Of a stretch of 16,510 nucleotides of DNA, positions 7,312 through 13,476 are shown piece by piece. The notes under the pieces are model-generated. The model had not been told where the DNA came from. It did no database searches and saw only the letters and a program-made list of their open reading frames with translations. Each line of letters opens with the position of its first letter. Positions within the stretch are counted from its first letter, which is position 1. The DNA comes from an uncultured Verrucomicrobiota bacterium (GTDB taxonomy: Bacteria; Verrucomicrobiota; Verrucomicrobiae; Opitutales; Opitutaceae). The position numbers and the translations under genes were made by a program. Location: positions 1 to 16,510 of the forward strand of contig CAMLQS010000083.1 of assembly GCA_946482165.1 (NCBI GenBank). Reading direction: 5' to 3'.

Positions 7312-8100
7312 TCAGTTTTTGAAGTGCTTTTTTATGTCCGCGAGCACGGCGCTTGGGCCGCGATAATTGCCGTCGGGCGTGAAGCTGAGCGAAAGCTCCT
7401 TCCCGTTCGCGGTCATGAACACGAGATTGGGAATCCCGCTTTCGTGTTCGGGGCGACGGGCGGCGCCGAGGGATTTCTTCTCCCCGAAGCGGAGGGCCGG
7501 CCAACCCATCCCATACTCGGTCATGTAGCCTTTCATAGCTCTCTCGTCTTTGTCGCTGCTGACAAAGATCACCTCGAATTCGGGGTGCTTCACCTTGATC
7601 GCCTTGTGGGCTTCGACGAGCTCGGGAGTGAACGCGCGGCAGGGCGGGCACCAATGGGCGGAGTAGTAGATGGCGAGGTAGCGGACGCCATCGAGCTGGC
7701 CGGCGGGGGCGGAGGCCAGGGAGCCGTTTTGCACGGTGACCAATTTGCCCGCGAAGGCTGCGGCGGTCTTGCCAAGCGGCGCCGGGGCGGCGGGCTGGTC
7801 GGCGGCCGGGGCGGACCCGGAGGAAGCGCCTTCCGCGGCGGCGGCGAGCTCGGATGCCGGTTGGGAGAGGGCGTCCACGCGGGCGCGATCCTCGGGGCCC
7901 AGCTTCGCGTAGGGGTAGAGGTATTTGGCCCCGTCTTCGCGGCGGAAGCTGACGTAATCGCCTTTTCGGCCAAGAAATTCGGCGCGCATGGTCGCGCCGT
8001 CGGAGTTGGTCCAGCTGGCGATCTCGGCGCGGACGGCGACGGAGGTGATAAGCAACGCGATAGCGGCAAAGGCCGACGGGAGGTGGTGCGCGAGGAACAT
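7312..8100 (-). CDS. Secreted SHD1-domain thioredoxin-like protein
   Basis: 262 residues. The ATG at 8100 gives a clear signal peptide (MFLAHHLPSAFAAIALLITS, then VAVRA before the mature EIASW); further in-frame upstream codons encode Pro/Arg-rich sequence and are rejected. Residues about 29-77 match the SHD1 fold (SLA1 homology domain 1) common in Planctomycetes and Verrucomicrobia: WTNSDGATMRAEFLG, then VSFRREDGAKYLYPYAKL and GPEDRARV. A linker rich in Ala/Pro/Ser (80-110) leads to a thioredoxin fold of the nucleoredoxin/tryparedoxin kind, with the active site SAHWCPPCRAFTPEL (C151, C154), EVIFVSSDKDE and the cis-Pro in GIPNLVF (P224). It likely acts in the periplasm on disulfides; direction and partner are unknown. 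It is in the minus-strand run between gntK and the conserved gene at 6364. Confidence 0.9.
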   Translation of the reverse strand: MFLAHHLPSAFAAIALLITSVAVRAEIASWTNSDGATMRAEFLGRKGDYVSFRREDGAKYLYPYAKLGPEDRARVDALSQPASELAAAAEGASSGSAPAADQPAAPAPLGKTAAAFAGKLVTVQNGSLASAPAGQLDGVRYLAIYYSAHWCPPCRAFTPELVEAHKAIKVKHPEFEVIFVSSDKDERAMKGYMTEYGMGWPALRFGEKKSLGAARRPEHESGIPNLVFMTANGKELSLSFTPDGNYRGPSAVLADIKKHFKN

Positions 8101-8192
8101 AAGAGGGCAAGCGTGATGGGCTGCGTGCCGATGGCAATCTGGCGAATCGGCGGAATCCGCAGGTCTCGCCGGACGAGGCGCCTGGAAACCGA

Positions 8193-8208
8193 CCGGCCGG
8201 GCGGCCGG
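8193..8208. other. Short GC stem-loop downstream of gntK
   Basis: CCGGCC (8193-8198), a GGGC loop, then GGCCGG (8203-8208), eight bases beyond the gntK stop on the minus strand. It is not followed by a T-tract in the minus direction, so terminator function is doubtful. The 116-bp gap that holds it (8101-8216) has no other clear signal. Confidence 0.25.
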
Positions 8209-8216
8209 CGTCCCCG

Positions 8217-8720
8217 TCAAAGTCCGAGGGCGGACCGGGCCGCCGCCAGCTGGGCTTCGGTTGTAAGGGATATATCGATACGCAAGCCGTCGGGCGGGGC
8301 CTCGAGCGCGGCGAGTTGGCTGTCGAGCAGGGCGGGCGGCATGTAGTGGCCGGTTCGGGCGGCCAGGCGGGCGGCAATCAGTTCCGGCGGGCCGTCGAGG
8401 TGGATAAAACGCACGCGAAGAGGATCATCCGCCCGCAGGATCCGCCGATAGTCTTGTTTGAGCGCCGAGCAGGCGAGGACCAGGGCGCCGCCCCGTTCGA
8501 GTCGGCGGTCGATCTCGGCGCGCAAGGATGCGAGCCACGGAGCGCGGTCCGCGTCGGAAAGCGGCGAGCCCGCGCGCATCTTGGCGACGTTGGCCGCGGA
8601 GTGATAATCATCGGCGTCGGCGAAGTCCCAGCCGAGCGCGGCGGCGAGGGCGCGTCCGAAGCGCGTTTTTCCCGCGCCGGACACTCCCATGACGACCAAG
8701 ACGCTCGGGGGCGGGGTCAC
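8217..8720 (-). CDS. gntK: Gluconokinase
   Basis: 167 residues, the usual size for GntK, which phosphorylates D-gluconate to 6-phosphogluconate with ATP and feeds the pentose phosphate or Entner-Doudoroff route. Walker A is GVSGAGKT (residues 12-19). Next come the family blocks ADADDYHSAANVAKMRAG with PLSDADRAPWL, then LACSALKQDYRRILR, FIHLDGPPELIAARLAAR and GHYMPPALLDSQLAALEAP; each aligns with the E. coli GntK pattern. The start is GTG at 8718-8720, which overlaps the TGA (8717-8719) of the upstream DUF5069 gene, a 4-base overlap that suggests translational coupling. An internal ATG at codon 11 would cut off the first beta strand, so I reject it. No gluconate transporter is in the window. 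Confidence 0.93.
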   Translation of the reverse strand: MTPPPSVLVVMGVSGAGKTRFGRALAAALGWDFADADDYHSAANVAKMRAGSPLSDADRAPWLASLRAEIDRRLERGGALVLACSALKQDYRRILRADDPLRVRFIHLDGPPELIAARLAARTGHYMPPALLDSQLAALEAPPDGLRIDISLTTEAQLAAARSALGL

Positions 8721-9205
8721 GACGTGGCCAGCGCGCGGGTTTGAGCGGGGTCGCGGCCCTCGTCGGCGTCCAGATAATCGAACATCGTCTCGACGGGGCG
8801 GCCCTCCAGCTTGGATTCGGCGATGCGCTGGGCGAGAAGAGGAGCGCCTGCATCCCGCCATCCGCGCTTGGTGAGGAACGCGTTGAAAATCTCGTATTCT
8901 TCGTCGCCACGCGGCGGACGACCGGCGGCGGTCGCCCGCGCTTCGGCCCAGGCGAGGATTTCGGCGTCGCTGGCGGCGGGGCTGGACAAGACATGATCGC
9001 GGATCTCGCCGTAGGGGAGCCGCAGGAAGCGGCAGACGCGTCCGTCGAAGACGGTCGGCTTGGCCGCGGGCTCGCCGAGGTTTTCCACATAATCCGGCGG
9101 CAAGGCGCCGCGGGCGTGGAGGCGGATCTTGTCGAGCATGCGCCCGAAGTAGACGAGGCGCCCGACTCGGGCGTAGGGACTGCGGAGACCGGGAACGTGA
9201 GGCAT
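8717..9205 (-). CDS. DUF5069 family protein
   Basis: 162 residues from the ATG at 9205. The first 80 residues carry the DUF5069 hallmark: PGLRSPYARVGRLVYFGRML, then DKIRLHARGALPPDYVENLGE, FDGRVCRFLRLPYGEIRDHV, and an acidic DAEILAWAEA helix. The family is found in Planctomycetes, Verrucomicrobia and other phyla; its biochemical role is unknown to me. The C-terminal half is predicted helical and hydrophilic (EEYEIFNAFLTKRGW, then APLLAQRIAESKLEG). There is no signal peptide and it is probably cytoplasmic. The stop overlaps the gntK start, so the two are almost certainly one transcript. A longer open frame runs upstream to 9370 but would overlap the small membrane gene and lacks family similarity. 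Confidence 0.87.
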   Translation of the reverse strand: MPHVPGLRSPYARVGRLVYFGRMLDKIRLHARGALPPDYVENLGEPAAKPTVFDGRVCRFLRLPYGEIRDHVLSSPAASDAEILAWAEARATAAGRPPRGDEEYEIFNAFLTKRGWRDAGAPLLAQRIAESKLEGRPVETMFDYLDADEGRDPAQTRALATS

Positions 9206-9249
9206 GACGGGGCGCAGCGAAACTCGGAACGACCGAAAGGCAAAGCGCT

Positions 9250-9531
9250 TCAGTCGCGCCGCCAATACACGAGCGTGCAGAGCGAGGCGAAGGCGAGGGT
9301 GGGGCCGATGATCCACCACGGGCTGAGCGGCACTTCGTAGCGCCGGCACGCCCAATGGATGAGAGCGCACTTTGCGAGCACGAGCATCCAGCAGATGGCG
9401 AGTCCGAGCTCGAGCTTGCGACTTCGCGGTTCGCGCGGGTGCTCGATTCGGGTCTCTTCGATCAAGGGGCGCCCGATCTCGCCGGGATCGGGATCACGTC
9501 GGGGGAAGCGGGGGAGGAGGGGCGCGAACAT
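9250..9531 (-). CDS. Small two-TM membrane protein, unknown
   Basis: 93 residues from the ATG at 9531. A hydrophilic, Pro/Arg-rich N-terminal half (MFAPLLPRFPRRDPDPGEIG, then RPLIEETRIEHPREPRSRK) leads into two membrane segments: about residues 46-62 (LGLAICWMLVLAKCALI) and about 71-89 (LSPWWIIGPTLAFASLCTLVYW), ending WRRD. I do not recognise a family. The amphipathic layout and codon use support a real gene. It starts the eight-gene minus-strand run and lies 44 bp before the DUF5069 gene. Its start codon sits in a CATG palindrome that is also an in-frame ATG for the divergent S4 gene. Confidence 0.65.
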   Translation of the reverse strand: MFAPLLPRFPRRDPDPGEIGRPLIEETRIEHPREPRSRKLELGLAICWMLVLAKCALIHWACRRYEVPLSPWWIIGPTLAFASLCTLVYWRRD

Positions 9532-9604
9532 GGGAGCAACTTTAGAGGACTCTGGATGCAGATTAACATTTACGCGCGCTTGCCGCCGGCCGCAATCGGA
9601 GCGG

Positions 9605-10018
9605 GTGGAAACTCCGCAGAATCGTGATCGCGCGCCCGAAGCCGACGAGGCCCGGTTGGACAAGTGGCTTTGGTCCGTGCGCGCTTACAAAACCCGGGCT
9701 CTCGCCGCGGAGGCTTGCCGCCTCGGGCGGGTGACCGTGGACGGGCGCGAGGCCAAGGCCGCGGCCTCCGTTCGACCGGGGCAAGTGATCGAAGCCCGGC
9801 AAGGGATCGTGTCGCGCCGTCTGGTCGTGGTGGGGTTGCCGCGCGGGCGCCAAGGGGCTTCCAAAGTGAGTGATTTCGCACGCGACGAGACGCCGCCGGA
9901 GGTGTTGGAGGCGGCGCGGCAACAACGAGTTCAGCATATCCTCGCCGGGGGTGGCGGGCGGCCTACGAAGCGGGAGCGCCGGGAGCGGGACGCGTTGTGG
10001 GAAGATCCGAAGCGCTGA
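9605..10018 (+). CDS. hslR: Hsp15-like S4-domain RNA-binding protein
   Basis: 137 residues, close to E. coli HslR (133). Hsp15 binds free 50S subunits that carry a stalled nascent chain and helps recycle them after heat stress. The S4 domain is at about residues 16-70: ARLDKWLWSVRAYKTRALAA, then EACRLGRVTVDGREAK and RPGQVIEAR. A basic tail GRPTKRERRERDAL matches the RPDKKERRD tail of E. coli HslR. The GTG at 9605 is the first sensible start before the domain; GGAG at 9598-9601 is probably too close to act. An in-frame ATG at 9530 would add 25 low-quality residues and collide with the divergent gene's start. The next gene also binds RNA. An RlmI- or RluA-type S4 protein is excluded by the lack of a catalytic domain. 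Confidence 0.85.
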   Translation: METPQNRDRAPEADEARLDKWLWSVRAYKTRALAAEACRLGRVTVDGREAKAAASVRPGQVIEARQGIVSRRLVVVGLPRGRQGASKVSDFARDETPPEVLEAARQQRVQHILAGGGGRPTKRERRERDALWEDPKR

Positions 10019-10232
10019 TAAAAATCACCGAGACGAGGCACCTTACAAAACCCGGGGCTTGCGATTCTCCTTGCCAAACGTCCGCCGGTCAATGTGGTGC
10101 CTCGCATCGTTAGCGAAGCGTTAGATGACAGGAACTGGTGAGTCGTCAGGAGAGTTAGGCTCTAGTGATGATTTGAAACCCGATAGTCGGGAACGGACTG
10201 GCAGAGACACGTCAGCGACGAAATCAAACATC
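10019..10232 (+). promoter_or_regulatory. Long structured 5' leader / intergenic region of the RRM gene
   Basis: These 214 bases are clearly less GC-rich than the neighbouring genes. They contain a perfect 9-bp inverted repeat (CGAGGCACC at 10034-10042 with GGTGCCTCG at 10096-10104), a tight hairpin CCCGA-TAG-TCGGG (10179-10191), and a weak AGAG/CTCT stem near 10151-10163. An in-frame ATG at 10125 would add 36 residues to the RRM protein, but its codon third positions are not GC-rich and the extension is not part of the RRM fold, so I treat it as untranslated. The region may hold a cold- or growth-responsive leader, a small RNA, or the terminator of the S4 gene. No known riboswitch consensus was recognised. 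Confidence 0.4.
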
Positions 10233-10622
10233 ATGAGCAACTCCAAACTCTACGTCGGCAATATGTCCTTCAAGACGTCCGAAGACGAACTCCGTTCCGC
10301 CTTCGGCCAATTCGGTTCCGTGACCGACGTTTACGTCGCCATGGACAAGATGACCGGCCGCCCCCGCGGCTTCGCGTTCGTCACCATGGGCACCGCCGAG
10401 GAGGCCAAGCTGGCCGCCGAGAAGATGAACGGCGCCGACCTCGGCGGCCGCGCCCTCACCGTCAATGAGGCCCGTCCCAAGGAAGAGGGCGCTGGTCGCT
10501 CCTTCGGCGGCGGTGGCGGCCGTGGCTTCGGTGGCGGCGGCGGCGGCGGTGGCCGCGGCGGCTTCGGCGGCGGCGGCGGCGAGCGTCGCGGCGGCTTCGG
10601 TGGCGGCGATCGCCGCTACTAA
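10233..10622 (+). CDS. Glycine-rich RRM-type RNA-binding protein
   Basis: 129 residues. It holds one RRM domain (residues about 4-80) with RNP2 LYVGNM (6-11) and RNP1 RGFAFVTM (45-52), so aromatic residues for stacking on RNA bases are in place (Y7, F47, F49). The tail from residue 89 is Gly/Arg/Phe-rich (GGGGGRGFGGG, GERRGGFGGGDRRY). This is the architecture of cyanobacterial Rbp and eukaryotic glycine-rich RNA-binding proteins, also found in Verrucomicrobia. Many cyanobacterial homologues are cold-inducible; whether this one is cannot be told from the protein. The ATG at 10233 is directly before the RRM. The leader is long and has no Shine-Dalgarno sequence. A strong intrinsic terminator follows, so it is probably a single-gene transcript. 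Confidence 0.95.
   Translation: MSNSKLYVGNMSFKTSEDELRSAFGQFGSVTDVYVAMDKMTGRPRGFAFVTMGTAEEAKLAAEKMNGADLGGRALTVNEARPKEEGAGRSFGGGGGRGFGGGGGGGGRGGFGGGGGERRGGFGGGDRRY
10500..10619 (+). repeat. GGC-rich low-complexity tract coding the Gly-rich tail
   Basis: Runs of GGC/GGT codons with interspersed CGC/CGT and TTC encode the RRM protein's tail. Such tracts expand and contract by slippage in units of three bases, so tail length is likely to vary between strains. Confidence 0.55.
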
Positions 10623-10682
10623 GCCCTCGGCCTACTAGCGCCCTTGAGGCGCCGATCTGCCGGTCGGACTTAAAAAATCAAG

Positions 10683-10718
10683 ACGACGCACCTTTGCAGG
10701 TGCGTCGTTTTTCGTTTT
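10683..10718 (+). terminator. Rho-independent terminator of the RRM gene
   Basis: An 11-bp perfect stem, ACGACGCACCT (10683-10693) and AGGTGCGTCGT (10698-10708), encloses a TTGC tetraloop. It is followed by TTTTCGTTTT. An A-run (AAAAAATCAA) just upstream could make it partly bidirectional. It is the clearest terminator in the window. Confidence 0.92.
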
Positions 10719-10755
10719 GAGATGCGTCGCGAAGTCCTCAGCGTATGTCCTATTC

Positions 10756-12072
10756 ATGAGCGAAGAGCCCGAGGTTAGTCCTTTGCGCCTAAAACGGCCT
10801 GGTGCCGGCGCCCCCCCTCCCGCGGCTGATGCCGCGCCGGCTGCGCCGTCTTTGCCTCCGTTGACCGTCCCGGATGCCAAGCTCTTTGAGCCGCCGCTGA
10901 TTCCATTGCCTGGAATGCCGGCTCTCCCGGTTCTTCCCCCTGTCGACCTACCCCCGGAAGGTGGACATGGCGAGCGGTTGCGGCGCCGACCAAGTCTCGC
11001 GCCCGAGGGCGGAGCCGCTCCTGGAATCTCCGCGCCTCACCCGCATGCGGAACATCCGGGCGCCACGGTGCCTCCCTTATTCGCCCCGCCTTCGGAGACT
11101 CCTCCGCCGCCGGCCGCGCCCGCTTTTAAACTGAAGATCGGGGCCAAGCTGCCTCCGCCGCCCGTTCCGCCTCCCGGCGCGGAGATCGGCGCGCCCGATC
11201 CCCTCAAGGCTTTCGAAGAATCCGCGGGGGGCGCCCCGCTGTTGCCGCTTCCGGGTGTGGGTCCGGGCGCGTCCATGGGCGCGACGGTGCCGCCGCTGAT
11301 GCCTTTGCCCACGTCTGTCGGCGGCCTCGTGTTGCCGCCAAGCGCCGAGCCGACCGGACAACGGACGCCCATCCATCTGCGCGCGTCCGGGCCGGCCGAG
11401 GCCCTGGATCCCTCCAAGCTCGCGCCGCCCCCGTTGCCCGCCCGCGCCGCGAAGGCGGCGGTGAATCGCAGCCACGCGAAGCGCGACGCCCTCGTGTTTG
11501 GCTTGGTTCTCCTTCTGGTCGTCGGCGCCGGCGCGGGAGCCTATTTCTATTTTTCCGGCTCCGAGCCGGCACCGGAACCTGCGCCGCCTCCCGCCAAGGC
11601 GATCGCCGAAGTCCGCGAAAAAGAACAAGCTCGGGTGAACGCGGTCGTGGACGGCAAGGAGCCGCCCGCGGAACGCGTGATTGGCAACGTGACGCCCGGC
11701 GAGCTTCAGACGAAGTTGCAGGAAAAAAACTCCGCCGTGCCGGTCGTCACTCCCGCCGAGAACCCGCCGCCGGCCACGACCGCCGGTTCCACTCCCGTCG
11801 CGACCACCGAACCGGCGCCGCCCCCGGTGCCGGAAGGGCCTCCGCCGATTCCCAAGGCCAACCCTCGCTTTGTCCGCTACGCGGAGAGCATCCGCGTGAG
11901 CGGCGTCTACCAAGGCAGCCCGGCGCGGGCGCTGATCGACGGGCGCCTCGTCCGCGAGGGCGAAGTCGTCGAGCCGGCCCTCGGCATCAAGTTTTCGGAT
12001 ATCGATGCCGAGGCGAAGCAGATCATCCTCGAGGATGGGTCCGGCGCGCAGGTGAAAGTGAAGTATCTCTAG
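10756..12072 (+). CDS. Proline-rich single-TM protein with GspB-like C-terminal domain
   Basis: 438 residues from the ATG at 10756. The first 240 residues are Pro/Ala/Gly-rich and probably disordered, with repeated PPLxPLP-like motifs (PPLIPLPGMPALPVLPP, LLPLPGVGP, VPPLMPLPTS). A basic stretch (NRSHAKRDA) precedes one membrane helix at about 245-267 (LVFGLVLLLVVGAGAGAYFYF), giving a cytoplasmic N-terminus. A second Pro-rich linker follows. The last 67 residues are a compact domain: ESIRVSGVYQGSPARALIDG, then RLVREGEVVEPALGIKFSDI and IILEDGSGAQVKVKYL. This pattern resembles the periplasmic domain of GspB/PilP-type type II secretion and pilus proteins. That is an inference from shape and motif; no other secretion gene is nearby. 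The leader has no Shine-Dalgarno sequence. Confidence 0.8.
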   Translation: MSEEPEVSPLRLKRPGAGAPPPAADAAPAAPSLPPLTVPDAKLFEPPLIPLPGMPALPVLPPVDLPPEGGHGERLRRRPSLAPEGGAAPGISAPHPHAEHPGATVPPLFAPPSETPPPPAAPAFKLKIGAKLPPPPVPPPGAEIGAPDPLKAFEESAGGAPLLPLPGVGPGASMGATVPPLMPLPTSVGGLVLPPSAEPTGQRTPIHLRASGPAEALDPSKLAPPPLPARAAKAAVNRSHAKRDALVFGLVLLLVVGAGAGAYFYFSGSEPAPEPAPPPAKAIAEVREKEQARVNAVVDGKEPPAERVIGNVTPGELQTKLQEKNSAVPVVTPAENPPPATTAGSTPVATTEPAPPPVPEGPPPIPKANPRFVRYAESIRVSGVYQGSPARALIDGRLVREGEVVEPALGIKFSDIDAEAKQIILEDGSGAQVKVKYL

Positions 12073-12104
12073 TCCCTTCAGGCGGCGGCGGGGGATGGCG
12101 CGCC

Positions 12105-13214
12105 CTACCAGTTCTCCACCGGCCCCTTGGGCACGGGTATCGCCTCGCGGGCGAAAACCGGATCGTCGGGGTCTCGCATGAACGAGGCGACCATCGGGTC
12201 GGGCCGGTATTTGGGAAGCAACTCGCCGTCCTCGCCGCAAAAACGCGCCCGCCAGGCGATGTAGTCGGCAAGCGCCTTTTCAAAGTCCGCCGCCGAGGCG
12301 ATGCCGAGGATCGCTTGCTTGAAGGGCTTCGAGGGGCCGAAACGCCGCGCATACCAGGGCGCGACGCGACGAAACAGCCGCGCTCCGTGCTCCTCGCCGT
12401 AAAATTCGAGGTAGCGTTCGAAGTGGCGGCGAAGCACGCGCACGCGTTCCTCGAAAGTCGGCTCGGGCAGCAGTTCGCCCGTGCGCAGGAGGTGGTCCGT
12501 GCGCTTGAATATCCACGGATCGTAGAAGGCGCCGCGCCCGATGCTCACGCCGGCGCAGCCGGTCTCGGCGATCATGTGTCGGGCGGCCTCGGGAGTGGTG
12601 ACGTCGCCATTGCCGATCACGGGAATGGTTTTCACCGCCTGCGCGACGGCGCGGATGCCGGCCAGGTTCACCTGTCCGGAAAAGCCCTGCGCACGCGTGC
12701 GGCCATGGACGAAGACCGCGGCCACTCCGGCGTCCTCCAGCACGCGCGCGAGATCGGGCGCGGTGAGGTTCTGCTCGTCCCAGCCGAGGCGCATTTTCGC
12801 GGTCACGGGGATCTTCACCGCCGCGATCATGCCGCGCACCAGGGCGGCGGTTTTGTCGAGCTCGGTCATCATCGCCGATCCCCCGCCGATCTTGACGACC
12901 TTCTTCACGGGGCAGCCCATGTTGATGTCGACGGCATCGGCCCCGAGCTCCTGGCAAATGACGGCGGCGTCGCGCATCTCCTCGGGGACCGCGCCGAAAA
13001 GCTGCACGGCCCAGGGGCGGTCGCCGGGAGCGGTGGCGACGAGCTTGAGCGCGGTGGGGTTGCGCTCGATCAGGGAGCGGGCGTTGACGAGATCCGTGGT
13101 GGCGAAGCCGAGTCCGCCCAGCTCGCGCACGGTGAGGCGCATGGGCAGGTTCGTGTATCCGGCGAGCGGAGACAAAAACAGGTTCGATGAAAGCGTGAGC
13201 GGGCCGAGACGCAT
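12105..13214 (-). CDS. dusB: tRNA-dihydrouridine synthase, DusB/NifR3 type
   Basis: 369 residues. It reduces uridines in the D-loop of tRNA with FMN and NADPH. The TIM barrel starts at once (LSSNLFLSPLAGYTNLPMR). The Dus signature is DINMGCPVKKVVKIGGGSAMM, with catalytic C101. Next come VTAKMRLGWDEQN (K140), VFVHGRTRAQGFSG (H170), and the FMN phosphate loop GNGDVTTPEAARHMI with CAGVSIGRGAFYDPWIFK. A helical tRNA-binding domain follows, with about 40 extra C-terminal residues (DGELLPKYRPDPMVASFMRD, ending GPVENW) beyond the usual 320-335. DusB is the best fit, but DusA/C assignment in this phylum needs a tree. The ATG at 13214 is directly before the barrel. The gene stands alone on the minus strand and converges with the GspB-like gene. 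Confidence 0.93.
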   Translation of the reverse strand: MRLGPLTLSSNLFLSPLAGYTNLPMRLTVRELGGLGFATTDLVNARSLIERNPTALKLVATAPGDRPWAVQLFGAVPEEMRDAAVICQELGADAVDINMGCPVKKVVKIGGGSAMMTELDKTAALVRGMIAAVKIPVTAKMRLGWDEQNLTAPDLARVLEDAGVAAVFVHGRTRAQGFSGQVNLAGIRAVAQAVKTIPVIGNGDVTTPEAARHMIAETGCAGVSIGRGAFYDPWIFKRTDHLLRTGELLPEPTFEERVRVLRRHFERYLEFYGEEHGARLFRRVAPWYARRFGPSKPFKQAILGIASAADFEKALADYIAWRARFCGEDGELLPKYRPDPMVASFMRDPDDPVFAREAIPVPKGPVENW

Positions 13215-13311
13215 GCGGGGAATCAGGCAATGGCGCCGGTCCCGGCGCGGCAAGCATCGGGAGCCGCGCGCCGGCGGTTGCGCCGGGCCGGCGGCTGAGT
13301 AGGGTGCCGGA

Positions 13312-13476
13312 GTGTATCTTCGCCGCCATCGCCGTCTCGTCGCCGTCTCTCTCGCGCTTGCGCTAAGCGGCGCGCAGTGGCTCCTGGGCCGCGCCCCGGG
13401 GGGGCCGACGATGTGCGAGCTCACGGGCTGCCCGGCGCCCGCGGCGGAGACCGCCTTGGCGCGGGCGGGGCGATGA
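13312..13476 (+). CDS. Putative 54-residue membrane/exported peptide with a Cys pair
   Basis: Starts at GTG 13312, twelve bases after an in-frame stop (13300-13302), and its TGA (13474-13476) overlaps the ATG of the DCC gene as ATGA, which implies translational coupling. The peptide has a basic N-terminus (YLRRHRRL), a hydrophobic segment (VAVSLALALSGAQWLLG, about 10-26) typical of a signal anchor, and a short tail with C35 and C40 (TMCELTGCPAPA). GGAG lies immediately before the GTG, too close for good function. I do not recognise a family. It could be spurious in such GC-rich DNA; the coupling and the signal-like segment argue for it. Confidence 0.42.
   Translation: MYLRRHRRLVAVSLALALSGAQWLLGRAPGGPTMCELTGCPAPAAETALARAGR

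Noticed and set aside
6439..8346. A 635-codon open frame on the plus strand
   Set aside because: It spans three well-supported minus-strand genes and the gaps between them. Low-complexity composition and no motif.
10114..10160. GTTAGAT and GTTAGGC, which match the integron attC core GTTRRRY
   Set aside because: No matching RYYYAAC partner or attC-like fold is present, and there is no integrase or cassette structure nearby. Chance matches in the RRM leader.
10125..10232. In-frame upstream ATG that would lengthen the RRM protein by 36 residues
   Set aside because: Codon third positions are not GC-rich as in the real gene, the peptide is hydrophilic and featureless, and the RRM starts right after the ATG at 10233.
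12097..12104. GGCGCGCC palindrome between the GspB-like gene and dusB
   Set aside because: An 8-bp palindrome is expected by chance at this GC content. No loop or T-tract for a terminator.
11077..12240. A 387-codon frame on the minus strand opposite the GspB-like gene
   Set aside because: Arg/Gly/His-rich shadow translation that runs across the gene boundary into dusB; no domain or signal.
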